From Amoebophrya sp. A120 (lineage: Eukaryota; Sar; Dinophyceae; Syndiniales; Amoebophryaceae), in assembly GCA_905178155.1 (NCBI GenBank), contig CAJINV010000002.1, forward strand, positions 9,249,412-9,313,411: DNA of 64,000 nt. The letters are read 5' to 3'. How positions within the stretch are numbered: the first letter of the stretch is position 1; every line of letters starts with the position of its first letter. The position numbers and the translations under genes are program-made. Positions 13,483-25,500 of this stretch are shown one piece after another. The notes under the pieces were generated by a model. That model searched no databases. It had not been told where the DNA came from and saw nothing but the letters and a program-made list of their open reading frames with translations.

Positions 13483-13773
13483 ATGAGCAACCAAAATGCT
13501 GATAGTACCGGTACGAACGACCCTGATCAGGAGGTCGCGATGCGCCGCGCTCGAAGGCGAGAGTACTTCCGGGGACTGGAATGCGAGCTTGTTGCATCCA
13601 GGTCGACATCCTTATCGCGACCATTGACGGAGACTGAAGAATACCTGCTACGAGAAATTGCTCAAGTGGAGGAGCGAATATCTCACACGAGCTGTAGTAA
13701 CCTAGTATCCCCCTGCATGTGCTGGTTATGTCAAAATGAACAAAGAAAGCGAGAACATAGTACTGCCAATTAG
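13483..13773 (+). CDS. Possible small protein or exon, unknown
   Basis: 96 codons from ATG 13483. The composition is protein-like (acidic start, an RRARRR cluster, then an amphipathic stretch around EEYLLREIAQVEE) and ends with CMCWLC. Another frame opened by an ATG at 13320 encodes an acidic then Ala/Pro-rich stretch, ends at about 13465 next to GTGAGT, and overlaps the approach to this frame. The two may be exons of one gene or a frameshifted relic. No splice solution joined them in phase. Confidence 0.3.
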   Translation: MSNQNADSTGTNDPDQEVAMRRARRREYFRGLECELVASRSTSLSRPLTETEEYLLREIAQVEERISHTSCSNLVSPCMCWLCQNEQRKREHSTAN

Positions 13774-13979
13774 TTCTTGTAAAAAAAAAACGACGAGAGG
13801 ACATTATTTAATACTGGAAGCGGAACAAGGACATCGATGTAACTTGTTCACTTCGCGCGTTACTGTTACATTATTTTTCAGCAAAATAATTATGAATGGG
13901 ACTGATTAATACGGCTTGTTTGCATGATGTGTCTTGCGGGGGCGCTCGGATGGCTTTTTAGTACTGATACAGCTCCGTC

Positions 13980-15751
13980 ATGAGCATGGCGCCAATTCTC
14001 CAACTGTTTCTAACAGAGATCGAGTCAGTGCGTGGTGGAATGATGGACCTGAACAACCAGTTGGTCGGACTGAAAGGCCAGGTCGGAAAACAAGTCGACG
14101 AAAGATTATCGAAGTTCGACGCCCGTTGGAACGCATATTTAAGCTGGCGTATTGCTCCCTAATACATAGGTCTGATTGACTTGTTGTCTTCATCACTTCA
14201 ATTTTTTTATCCTGCGTCATGGTCAGTTCTTGCGATAGCGATAGACAGAGACACTGAATGGCACTGCGGTTTCCGTCACGTATACTTTCCTTGGACATCA
14301 TAGTTGGGAAACAAGTGATGCATCTTTCAAGAAAATTGTTATCAGAAGGTCGGATCATGCACAAATTCAAATGCCGCTTTCAGGTGAATTAAGTGTCAAG
14401 GCGCATTTAGAGGAAAATGATGTGGACGTAGATGACCTGGCGGGCGGCATGGACAAACGAGCGTTAGCGTTACTGGACATGACATCTGAACAAGTAATCC
14501 TGTCTTTTTTGGACGAGATCGGCAGTGATATGGGCGCTTGCATTAACAATCCCAATTTCACGGAGACAGACCGCAACACTGCCGCAATGGTCAAGGAACT
14601 CGTGGTATGAAATGCAAAAATGTCTGGGTCTGGAAGAGTGTGAACTTGTCATGCAGGTTTTCCATGGCCCTTGAGGTCTGGAATGCGGGACCTAGCATGA
14701 CAGAGTCTGCCAGGTCTCTTTCATGCCTATCCTGCATGAGACACTCCCTCCCAACTTGGTCGAAAGTGGACAGCTTTTGGCACTCATGCAACACAGATTT
14801 TTGCATGATTCGGATTTAGCATGAGAAAGTGCAATCTTCCAGACCCAGACATTTTTACAGTTGATACGTGGCGGAGGACAAAAAGAACCTGACTTCGAAC
14901 ATCGGCTTGTTCTGTACCCGGCGTGGAATTGCACGTACGTCTTTCCGATTTTATTTCAAGCTGGAGCTCATTCAAAATTAATACAAATCTTTCAGGAGAA
15001 GAGAAGTTTTGATGTCAGTCTAGGATATTGATGGTCATTCACTCTCTACTTGAATTCACATACAATGTTTTTCTTGTTGTAACTCGCTTGACCATGTACA
15101 TGTTCATACAACTCACTGTGTGGGCGAAATTTTAGTTTTCGTATTTGTTGTGGAGGTTTCTTTTTCATAAAAACAGCCTTGCTGGACATTGCGGAGGATA
15201 TTCTCGACATCTTGAGTCACTACAAACCGCTGCTGGAAGCAAAGGCCAAGAATGTGATCGTTATCAGCTTCCAACTCCTGCACAGGTACAGTTTCACACA
15301 CAGAAAACTATGTTCCTTATACCCACGCCCCTCTGAGCATGCTGTGCTTGTTGACACAGCATCGACTAATGTCGACCTCGACGTAGAAGAACAAGAAGTA
15401 TGAGTGCGACTCATCCTGTTATATTTTTGGCGTGCTTCTTGTCCTTTTATATTTGTCTCCGATTTCCCTGTGTCTTGAGTACTCATGGTCATGCCCTCTT
15501 CCTGAAGCACCTACGCTCATGGCAGAGTAGCACGACACGACCGTAGTGCAGTGCTCATATATTTAAGTATTATTCAAGCTCAATCTTCACTCAGGATCCT
15601 GACCGAACTATACAACGGCGTTTCGCAGCCGGACGAGCAGTATGTAGCTCCGAAGAAAATGAGCCGGGCTCTGACCGGGCTAAACAAGTGGCTCGAGCAC
15701 GTGGCGAAGATGATGGGTAGTAGTGCGGCTCCTTCTCTCCCCCATGCTTAA
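13980..15751 (+). CDS. Small multi-exon helical protein of unknown function
   Basis: Five exons close in phase: 13980-14148, 14384-14605, 14872-14934, 15177-15285 and 15595-15751, about 239 residues. Three junctions are ordinary GT-AG introns (GTATTG..TTTCAG, GTACGT..AACAG, GTACAG..CTCAG). The junction 14606-14871 is an introner with a perfect CGTGG repeat. The protein looks mostly helical, with an acidic DVDVDDL segment after residue 60. A GTAGTA donor at 15717 could extend it into further exons (for example 16324-16467), so the C-terminus is uncertain. I do not recognise the family. Confidence 0.5.
14606..14866 (+). mobile_element. Introner element 1, family C
   Basis: 261 bp, ends TATGAAATG.../...TTGATA, with arms carrying GTCTGGGTCTGGAAG and its reverse complement. 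Flanked by the 5-bp direct repeat CGTGG (14601-14605, 14867-14871). Precise removal leaves the host frame open. Confidence 0.85.
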
Positions 15752-16480
15752 ACGCTGGCGTTGGACAGCAGCACTGAGCCCTTTCCTCTCACAGTATGTT
15801 TCCTCTCACAGTTGTATCTTCATGCAGGTACAAGCGCGTGTGGCTGTCGGTGTGTGTAAGTCATGAATCTGAGTTTGTTGTAGCATAGCTATGAACGACA
15901 AGTCAAGCAACTAGTATCTCGATGCACACCGCAAAAGTGGTCCGTGTTATTGTGTGCCTAGTTGTTTGGTGCCTGTAGTTATCGTTGTAATCATGGCGCA
16001 CAAGTTTACTAGACCTAGAGCACAATGTTTATACCGGGTATACTAAATGACTGACATCTACTATCGATATTTATTTTTGTCTGATTTTTTGGACAGCGAT
16101 TGCGACACTGAGACATGCACATGCTCCTCACACTTCCACGGTCATAACAAATCCATCGCTCTGCTTTAGGCTTTACCTCCCTCTTCGAACCTTCGAATAT
16201 CAAAAGGACAATTACGCAGTTTCGCCAGACTGAGACTGTGTTCGCAGCTTCTACATGTTTATGGAGATAAAATCCAAATGGTGTTTCTTGGCTTCATAAT
16301 TGATTCCATACCTTCTGTACACAATGCCGCTTTTTCAAGCTGAGCAGATGCAACAGTATATCGTGTCCGTTTTGGATTATCCGAATCAAGTCAAGCACCG
16401 GCTGACGAAGGCACGGTCGGAGTGTTCTACTTGCGGCACTCCCCTACGGTGCTCCAGCGCATGCTAGTCTACGCCGCCCC
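15752..16480. other. Gene-poor stretch
   Basis: Mostly non-coding. An ATG-initiated frame at 16324-16467 (about 47 codons) has protein-like composition and a CSTCG motif. It might be an extra exon of the 13980 gene but cannot be phased with confidence. Nothing else is supported. Confidence 0.35.
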
Positions 16481-16960
16481 CGCGACTCGACGGTGGCTTT
16501 GGGGGATTGCGTGTTCCTCCCGCGCGCAGGACAGGTCCCGCGATCTCCGTTGCCGCGCGACCTATTGCGGGCGGTAGCAGGACCGGGCCGGTTTTTAGGA
16601 GCAGGGCCGGCCTATTGCGGGCCGGTTACAAGCAGTAGCAGGATGTTGAGGCCGGCCCGTGTGTTGCCACGGCTTTGTTCACCGGGGCGGAGAACAGCAG
16701 CGCGGGGGGCAGCGAGGCGCAGGGTGCTACTGGATGCGCATGCGTTAGGCCTGCCACCTCCCCTCCTCCGAATCCATGCGGGTCATGCTCTGGCAGGCAG
16801 TGAGCCGGTTGGCGGTCTTTTGGGCGATGCTGCAGGCGCGCGAGCCCTTTCGCGTTCCTACGTGTGGGCGCAGGGCCCACCCCCACGGTGCCGGCCGCCC
16901 GTTTCTGAGTGTCTCTGACTGTCTCAGGCAGCTTGTCAGTCTGCCGGCCGCTTCATATTA
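16480..16960. repeat. GC-rich island 2
   Basis: GC-rich block with internal repetition: CCTATTGCGGGC occurs twice about 50 bp apart, with GGGCCGG and GTAGCAGGA motifs. It precedes the L16 gene as island 1 precedes the truncated copy. Reading frames inside are compositional artefacts. Confidence 0.5.
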
Positions 16961-17442
16961 GCTACACACAGTGGCATTCCCATTCGGCGTTTTGTCTGTG
17001 CGGTGTGCGGCAACCCATCACGGCAACGTTTCTGTGTCCCTAATCCCGCTCCGGAATTAGTGGCCGCAGTGCGCCGCGGTGCATATTTATAAACACATCA
17101 TGCGAATTTGCTCCTTGTCCTTGTGTTCATCGTTGTACTGCTGTCCTCCGCCAAGATTTGATGTGACCTCCCGTGTTGTGGACTTTGACCTGGCCGACCA
17201 CACCATGGCTTGTTGGTAGGTGTTTCTGACAAATGTTTTTGCACAGCAAAGCGAAAGCAATAGTGGTAGAAGTCCTCATCCACCTCTCTCTCTTCTGGTT
17301 TAACATCCACAGCAGCTAGTAGACAGCATGCCAGTCGGTCCCGTCCGTTACAAAGCGCCCTTGCCGGTGCGCTTCAAGGTGAACAAAGGGCGACTGTTGT
17401 TCCAGAAGGACCCAGAGGTGAAGATCGGGAAGTCCATCGTCG
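16905..17442 (+). repeat. Segmental duplicate of the L16 5' region (copy 2)
   Basis: Partner of 12430-12890. It contains the probable upstream/5' leader region and the first 38 codons of the intact L16 gene. Confidence 0.75.
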
Positions 17443-18946
17443 CGGCGCAGCAGCAATGTGTGACCGCCCACCACCTGGAAACCGCGAGGCGGATGCTGCG
17501 CAAGTCCCTCGGCAAGGACAAACCCTTTCTGATGAACGTGCACGCGACTTTTGCCCGGACGAAAAAGTCCCAGGGCGTGAAGATGGGAAAAGGGCAGGGA
17601 GCGATCAGCTACTTCGTCGCCCGCGTCTCCGCCGGCAAGCCGATCATCACGGTGCCGACTCTCGCGAAATTCCCGGGCGTGCCGGCGAACCTGTACACGC
17701 TGAAGTGCATTGTGTATCGAAAGCAAAAATCCCCCCTCCCCATATCGAAAACGAAATTTGTGATGCTGTATTTGAGGTCACAAATCAGATTTGTCTTGCT
17801 GGCGAGGACTGCAGGCCCATATCAGGCCTGAGTAGACAAGTTTTGGCCTAGGCGCTTCGCATGGCAGACGTCTACGCTGTAGGAGCAACAGCATAACAAA
17901 CCGCCTGTAGAATGTGGCGGAGCCTGTAGACTTGCCTTCATGCAGTACAGCGACGATTTGTGGTCTCAAATCTGCATCGCAAATTTTCAGAAGTGTCCCG
18001 GTTTGGTATGGGGAGGGGGGATTATTCCTCACAATATTGTAGACATCATGCCCATGGCCTGTCGGTTGCGGGAACAGTATAACCACTTTATCAGAATGAA
18101 AAATGCCCCCACCGCCACCCCCGAACTTGAAAGCATTTGTATTGCAAACCTTTCCAAATGAAACATTCGCCCTCTTGCACCTATCAGCATCACAGGTTTC
18201 CAACCGTGAATAGCAAAAATTTGTATTGCAAAAGACCCCAGCAAGAGCGGCGCTTGTCATGCAAGCGATGCGATACACGCCTAGACTCCGCATCAGAAAG
18301 ATTCATACTCGTTTCATGCATGACAAAAAGTTTTCATTTGGAAACTCCGCATCACAAATTTTTGCAATTTGAGGGGTGGGGGGCACTTTTCACTGTAATA
18401 CACTTTCCGGAGTTTCGAAACCCCAGACCCTGCATCGCGCTTGGCGGGAACCGGGTGGACGGGAAACAGTTCGAATCTTTGAAGGAAGTTGGAGGAGGAG
18501 CTTCTCCACCGGAAGTAGATGAATCACTGCGATTGCAGATTGAATCTGTGCCTTCGACGGAGGACGCCGAGGACGCTGCAGAAAGAACTACAACCGGAAG
18601 CGAAGATACAGGCACGAACCTAGCCGCTGTCGCGGATGAGGAAGATGTTCTTGCACCATCGAAAACTGATGCACTGGCACCAGCCGCAAGAACCGCAGTT
18701 CATGATCCGTCGGCATCTTCAACAAGGAGCCAAGATAACCTCGGCGTGGTGAAATTGAAACACCGCAGACATGTTTCCGAGCTTGGCCTTGAAAGTCAGC
18801 GGTACGGAGCTTCCACGCGAGGGCAATGCACGGAGGTGGCTCGCTTGAACTTGTCAAAAACTGCATCGCGATTGGCAGTTGGGGGAATAGGTGGAAGACT
18901 TTTTGCGGCCGCTGCGGGGAAAGAGCTGAGAAGAAGATTTTGTTGA
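17328..18946 (+). CDS. Mitochondrial-type large-subunit ribosomal protein L16 (uL16) with C-terminal extension
   Basis: Exons 17328-17714, 18042-18088 and 18406-18946 give 324 residues. Residues about 20-150 fit the L16/uL16 family: ETARRMLRK (helix contacting 23S rRNA), then KMGKGQGAISYFVARV and a G-x-P-I-I strand. This matches the MGKGKG...W.A.V signature of bacterial and mitochondrial L16, a protein near the peptidyl-transferase centre. The basic N-terminus could act as a mitochondrial import sequence, though this is not certain. After residue about 150 there is an acidic/Ser/Ala-rich extension of about 170 residues with no counterpart in bacterial L16. Both introns are introners. The 5' end is duplicated upstream as a broken copy. 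Confidence 0.75.
17715..18036 (+). mobile_element. Introner element 2, family B
   Basis: 322 bp, left end TATCGAAAGCAAAAATCC, right arm G-rich and ending CACAATA. Flanks TTGTG/TTGTA (4/5). Length equals element 25 exactly. Confidence 0.85.
18089..18400 (+). mobile_element. Introner element 3, family F
   Basis: 312 bp, TATCAGAATGAAAAATGC at left, CACTTTTCACTGTAATA at right. Perfect 5-bp flanks CACTT. It splits a Phe codon of the L16 gene, leaving a 47-nt exon between elements 2 and 3. Confidence 0.85.
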
Positions 18947-19587
18947 AAACCAAAGTTGAAACTTTTTTGCGCACAGGACAAACGTTTTTTCACTTCTGCA
19001 AGTAGTTGTCAAAATTATTGCGATGAGAATTGTACTGCCATAAAGCCACTTCCACTGGACCTACCTAGCCGTTTCATCGTGCTGCCTCGCTGTCATTGCA
19101 AGGCAGTGGGATCTCAAGGTCAAGCTTTCATTCTGTTTCTCGTACAATCGAAAACGCAACAAGGCGATCGCCAGGTTCATTTGCCTTTTTCACGGATCTT
19201 GCTTTTCGATCCGCAGCGAAATCCTAACAACGTATAGAGGGAAACAGAGAGGCGCGCCATAATGTGCATTGTATTTTGTTTCATTTTGTTTCTGCTGCAA
19301 CATCAATATCAATTCGAAGGGAACAGCAGTACAAAGATCAATTTTCTTGTGGATTGATTTATTACTCTGAGAGTTGCTGAGGAATCGAGTGAACAACGAG
19401 ACTCGTGTCCTCAAAAAAATGGTAAGAACCATGTTTGCTTGACGTTTTTCGTCGTTGTTTCTTGTGCCTCCATTGTTCTTGCACCGCCGTCCGCGAACAA
19501 GGAACGCGCTGTGTCACAAACTAAGGAACCGCATCAAACCGCTCCACGTGAACTACAGCTCCCGCCGAAGTACAAGAAGAACTATTC
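18947..19587. other. Intergenic region before the ferlin gene
   Basis: 640 bp, no gene or repeat recognised. Confidence 0.5.
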
Positions 19588-22500
19588 GTGAAGATGGGCA
19601 AGAAAAAGAAGGATAAGAAAGACAAAAAGAAGAAAGACAAGAAGAACAAAAAAGACAAGAAGGAGGACAAGGAGGAGAAAAAGGTCAAAAAGCCGGAGAA
19701 AAAGACCGAAAATGTCAAGAAGATGGAGAAGATTGAGGCGCGCAAGCGCCAGGAGTGGAAGGATCGTGGCGTTGCGCACTTGGGCCAGGTCCCGCTCTCC
19801 CAACGCGGACAGGGCAAGAAGGCGAGACTGGAGCGGTCCTCTGCGAAGGGCGTGCACGACGAGTACACGATCGGGTTCACGATTCACGAGGTCCGGGACA
19901 TGCTCACAAGTGACGGAAAGGCGATCGACCCGTTGGTGGTGGTGCGGTGCGCGGGGAACACGTATGTTTCCCAGAAAAAGGAGCACAAGCGCGACCACGT
20001 CTCCTTCGAGGAGTCCTTCACCTGGTCGGCGATGAAGATGATGCAGAGCCAGTTCGTAACTCAAGTAAAAACGTCCCCACCCCATAGTTGTCATGCAGAT
20101 TTGCAGTTGCAGCCAGATTTGTAATGCGCAACCCCATGAGCATGAGAGGCATTTCCAATCGCGTTTTTGGACTTTGTAACGCTGTAACCAGGATAAGTAG
20201 ATGGATTTGTGTTGCGGCTGTACTTCCTAAAGGGCACTACAATACAGAGACGAACTTGATGTCATTCTTGACTCCCACAGTCTGTTTATGTCATGCTTGT
20301 TGACCCCCAAAACTTCTCGATTTGTGTTGCGAGATCCCCATCTTGACTCTGGGGTGGGGACGTTTTTGCTCAGGATAGTTCGACGGCGCCTCGCTCCTGT
20401 TCGAGCTCCAGGCGGGGCGGATCTTCTGGGCGAACGAAGTGCTCGGGCGCGCTATTGTCAGTTGCCCGCTGGTTCGGTCCCGAAAGAACCACTCCTTCTC
20501 CCGCCGGTGGGTCGACATCCGCGACGGGATTCGGCACCGGGGCCGGATCTGCGTGTCCGCCACGTGCTACGCGTCCGGGGATCAAACAGGGATGGACAAG
20601 GAGGAAACGGAATCCGAAGGCGATATCGACGAGGCCATGGAGGATTTGAACAAGCTGGTGATCAACCAAGTGACCGACGCGTCGATCAAAGCGCAGATGA
20701 AGCTCCTATCAAATGTAAAAATGTCTGGGTCTGGAAGAGTGTAAACTTGTCATGCAGGTTTTCCATGACCCATGAGGTCTGGAATGCGGGCCCTAGCGTG
20801 ACAGAGTCTGTGAGGTCTCTGCCATGCCTATCCTGCATGAGAAACGCCCTCCAAACTTGGTCGAAAGTGGACAGCTTTTGGCACTCATGCAACACAGATT
20901 TCTGCATGATTCAAATTTAGCATGACGAGTTGCAATCTTCCAGACCCAGACACTTTTGCAATCCATAGCTCCGCCAGGCCTATTACGTCGTCGTGCAGGT
21001 TCACAGACTGGAGGGTCTTGGAGGTTTAGGTTTGAAATCGAGAAAATTCAATCCGTACGTGGAGGTTTCCTTCGCCGGCAGGCGTTTGCGGAGCAGCGTG
21101 TCGTTTCAAACGAAAAGTTGCAACTTCAACGAGGGTTTTCAGTTGCCCGTGATCACCCCGTTGTTTGATGATTCGATCGTGATCAAGATCAAAGACTACT
21201 TGATCGGGCGGAAGGACAAAGTGTTGATCCAGGGTATCCTGAGTAAAAACGTACCCACACCAGAGTCAGGATGAGGATTTTGCAACACAAACCTAGGAGT
21301 TTTGTGAGTCACGCATGACAAGTTGCGCTATGCAGTGTAGTGCAGGTTAGCAAGTGCAGCCGCATCACAGATTCATCTGCTCATCCTGTTCACAGCATCA
21401 CAAATTCCAAAACACGATTGGAAATGGCTCTCGTGGGGATGCGCGTCAAAAGTCTTCCTGTCTTTGCAAATCTGCATTACAACTCTGGTGTGTAAGTAGA
21501 CCATTAGCCTTCACAGATTGCATGAGCTTAGAGGCCCGACGTAGTCAGTGGCTTTCCTCGACGTTTTCAATTTTCACCTATTTCGTTCCTGTTTTGATTT
21601 TGCCTATTTCGAGTATCTAGATCGAGCCTCGGCGCCCTGTGTGCCTGGAGGCGCGTTTCACAAAAATGACCTGGCGAGGGCGCTTCGGGAAGACCCCGTC
21701 TGACCGTCTCACGCGCACACCTGAAGACGGTAGAGGAGTGGCTCGCGGGCTCGAGGCGGACGAGGAGACTAGCGGCCGCGATCCTGCCTCCGGCGCCGAA
21801 CCGGACTACGAAAGCAGACCAGGGCAGGAGTTCTGGAAAGGGTTAAGTTCACCATGCCGCCGGTCGATTAAGCAGATCGGGTAGGCTTCGGCAAACGGAC
21901 ACCAGCGCCAGGCTTCACGCGGATGCCCCCCAGCTCGCCCAAGCCAATAGCAACAAGCTCAATCGAGTCTTGTTCCCCAGCGCAATAGATGCGACGTAGG
22001 GGCGCACAATAGATGCGAGCTCAAGGCTTGGCATCGCTGGGGGAGATGGTGCGTTGCCCACGACACTGGAATACGCCCGCCGAAAGAACCGGCTGCGGTG
22101 TGGGCCGAGACCCTACGGGCACGCGCGAGGAGGTTACAGCGTCAGCCCTCGCAGCGACTTTCTCCCCGCGCTTGCAGCGCGTGGCCATGAAGTGACAGAG
22201 TCCTCCAGTGCTGCCTCTCTCGCATATCTTTCCTTCACTTGTCTGTGTAGATGAAGATGGACTTCGTCTTGCATAAAATATGTCCGCATAAAGAAGCCTC
22301 GCATTCTCCCCAGAGTAAGTAGCCGGAAGGTAGTTCGAAGGACATCTTAGGCATGCGCGCGTCGCTATCTGCCTCTGGTGTTTGCAGCCTTCTGAATAGT
22401 AACGTAATGGAGTTGTTGCCGCAGGTATCAGTATGGTAATTATAACTGAAGACCTGGACTTCTCCACTCATAGTGTTAGCGTGTTGGATGTGGGCGTGAA

Positions 22501-25500
22501 ACTGTTGGCAAAAGGACTAAGTGTTGCTGCGAAAAGTTAGGCTGGTTGTGAGACAAGTATGGTTGGTTGCGGATTTCGTATGGTTAGCCTTTCAGCTACG
22601 TTGCTGGATTTCGGGCCGGGTGTCCCTCGCTTTTCTTTATTCTCTATTTTCGATTACCGTATTCAACTTTTATGTCTTCCTGAAGGGCCGCATCCCTTCT
22701 AGTTATTTTCCTTCACCAGAGCTCCAGGTAGTTTATGCGTGATCCCTGGTTTTCCGACAGAGCACTGTCTTGCATGCGTCAGGAAAGCCGCCTTGGGTGC
22801 CACGGTACTTGAGGACGTGTTATATGTCTCGGGCGCACGTACATACTAGCCTGCAGGGACGGCGGAGCCGGAAAAAAATTGCGAAAAAGTGAGGAGTATG
22901 GCAGGTTGCGAAAGAGTATGGTAAGTGGCCGGGAGATGATGGTGATGGCACTTCGGTGTCCGCCTGACCTACCCCCCCTGCGTGTCAAGCCATCTGCGGC
23001 CTGGGGCAGAGGGGGGGGCAAAGTGTGCTGCAATTCCTTTAGCATTACAACTCTGGTGTGGGTACGTTTTTACTCAGGATACAGGGGCGGCTTTCCTTCT
23101 CCTCGCTTCGGAACACCACCCTGTCCCCGCGGTTCTTCAACTTCTACTCGTTCCCGCCCGAGGAGATCCACAACCCCGTGGAGTTCATCGCCCAAACGGG
23201 TATGCGGTCCGAACCGAACGAGTTTTTTGGCCGCCTGCTCCTGTCGGGCCGCGCGCAGATGCTGAGCAGGCTCGCGGAGTGCCAGGACGCAATGGTGATT
23301 CCCGGGGGCGGGCGCGTGGACGAGCCGCCGCAGACCCCAAGGAGGCTGATTTTCGACGTGTTCAAGGCGTCGGGGATGCCGGGAACGCAGATTTTCGTCA
23401 CGTTGAACTTCTGCGGCTATGCATTGCAAAAGTATCATACTAGTATAAATTGCATCACAAATTCTTTCAAGAAGAAAAATGGAATTTGTAATGCGGATTT
23501 ACCCAACAAGGGATATTTGTCATGCATGATAGCAATTACTACGAGTACGATACTTTTGCACAGGATAGCCGCCGAGTCTTGACCAGTACCAGCGCGGACC
23601 GGGTTTTACCGTCTGCGAAGTTGAAGGAGCGGGAGGCGGAGAAGAAAAAAGTCGAATTAGACGAGGACGAGCAGGTCGGGGAGCGGCACGCCGGAGACAG
23701 CAAGCGGGACGTGCTTGGCGAGGCGTTGAAGCAGGAGAAAAAGAAGAAAAAGATCATGGACGCGAACGACTTGACGGACAAAATTTCAAAGAAAAAATCT
23801 CGAAAGGGGCCGGAAATCGAGGACGAAACCACGTTTCAGCACCGGCTGGACGAGCTCGCGGACATCATGCCGCTGCCGGGCGAGTTTTTGTTCAAAGCGT
23901 CCGGCGGAAACATGGAGCTCCCCGTGATGGTCCCCGACGACGCAGACCAGCAGGCCGACGTGATCATCTCCGCGTACGCGCTGTTCCAGATGCCCGCCGC
24001 GGAATCCGCGGGAAAGAAGTTGTCCGACGCGGAGATGCGGAAATTCAAGCGGATCGGGTACCACCGGATGAAATACGGGCAGTTGCAAGACCACGAGAAA
24101 AACCCGGAGCGGCCGCCAATCTGGGTCCACTTACTCCCCATGCCACACTTACCGCCGTTGATCTCCCCCGGGGCCGTTTTGATCACGCTCGGCCACCGGG
24201 ACGGCATGAAGAGAAAAAAGAAGGAGGACGACGCGACGGCGAACGTCGAAGAGGAAATCAAAAAGCACGCACGGGGCATTGACTTGGTGCAGTTTGAGCT
24301 GCGGATGGGCCTGTGTTCCTGCCGCGACTTGGCCACACCCCGCGCGGACGGCAATCGGCCCAATCCGATCGTCGAGATCCAGTGCGGCGGGGAAACCATT
24401 CTGTCCGCGCAGAAGAAGCAAACGCACCAGCCGGTCTTTGTAGAAAGGTTGATTCTGGATGTGGAATTGCCCAAATCCCGAACCTCCAACCGCATGTCGC
24501 CGGAGCCGATCGTCCTCACGGTCTACGACACGCTGGAGCAGCCGGCGACCTTACAGGAGCTGATGCGCGCGATCTACCAGCCGAAGAACTTCATCTACGA
24601 GCAGGGGCGGGTGTTAGGCCAGAAGCTGTACCACGCGATGGCGGATTTGTTCCTTGGCAAGGACATGATGCGGGAGAAGGAAAAACAGATGAACATGACC
24701 ACGAAACTGCTTATCGGCCGGTGTTTAGCGAAGGTTGACGCGTTCACCAAACCCGGCCAGTCCACGAGGATCCGGCCGCAGTGGCTGGAACTGTATGGCG
24801 GGGTCAACAACCAGACGTGGGTCGGCGATATCCTGTTCTCCGCGGAACTCGTGCGCAAAGCAGACTCGAAGCTGATCAAGAAGACGCTGATGTCGCCGCC
24901 ACGAAAACCCTGTGTGGTCCAGTTCGCGTTTCGCAGTTTGAACGAGATTCCCCCCGTGGTGGCCGAGAAAAAGAACGCGGAGGGCGGAACCGACTTGAAC
25001 GTCCTGCAGCCGGTGCAGAAACCGACGCTCGTCATCGTTGTGCCCCAGTACAGCGAGCTCGCCACGTCCGGGATGGGCAACACGTTACGCGTCGACTGGG
25101 ACCGGACGCTCGCACCGAAACATGCGCGGAACACGCAGGATTTGACCAACCCGACCTGGGCCAGCGGAAACAGTTTGACGAATTTTGGCATGTTGGAGGT
25201 GCACGCTTTGTACGTCGAATTCCCGATTGACCCCATTTGGTGCCCGATCGCGGAATATGCACTGCAAAAGCATCGTACTAGTATAAATTGCATCACAAAT
25301 TTTTGGCTCAGCATGAAAAATTAAATTTGTCATGCTAAATTACCTAAGGAACCAGATTTGTCATGCTTGTCTGGCATTCATACGAGTACAATACTTTTGC
25401 ACAGGATACGGAAATCCACATGTACGACCGCCAGTACAACAACGTCTGGGTGGGTACGGGGTATCCTGAGGAAAAACGTCCCCACCCCATAGTTGTCATG

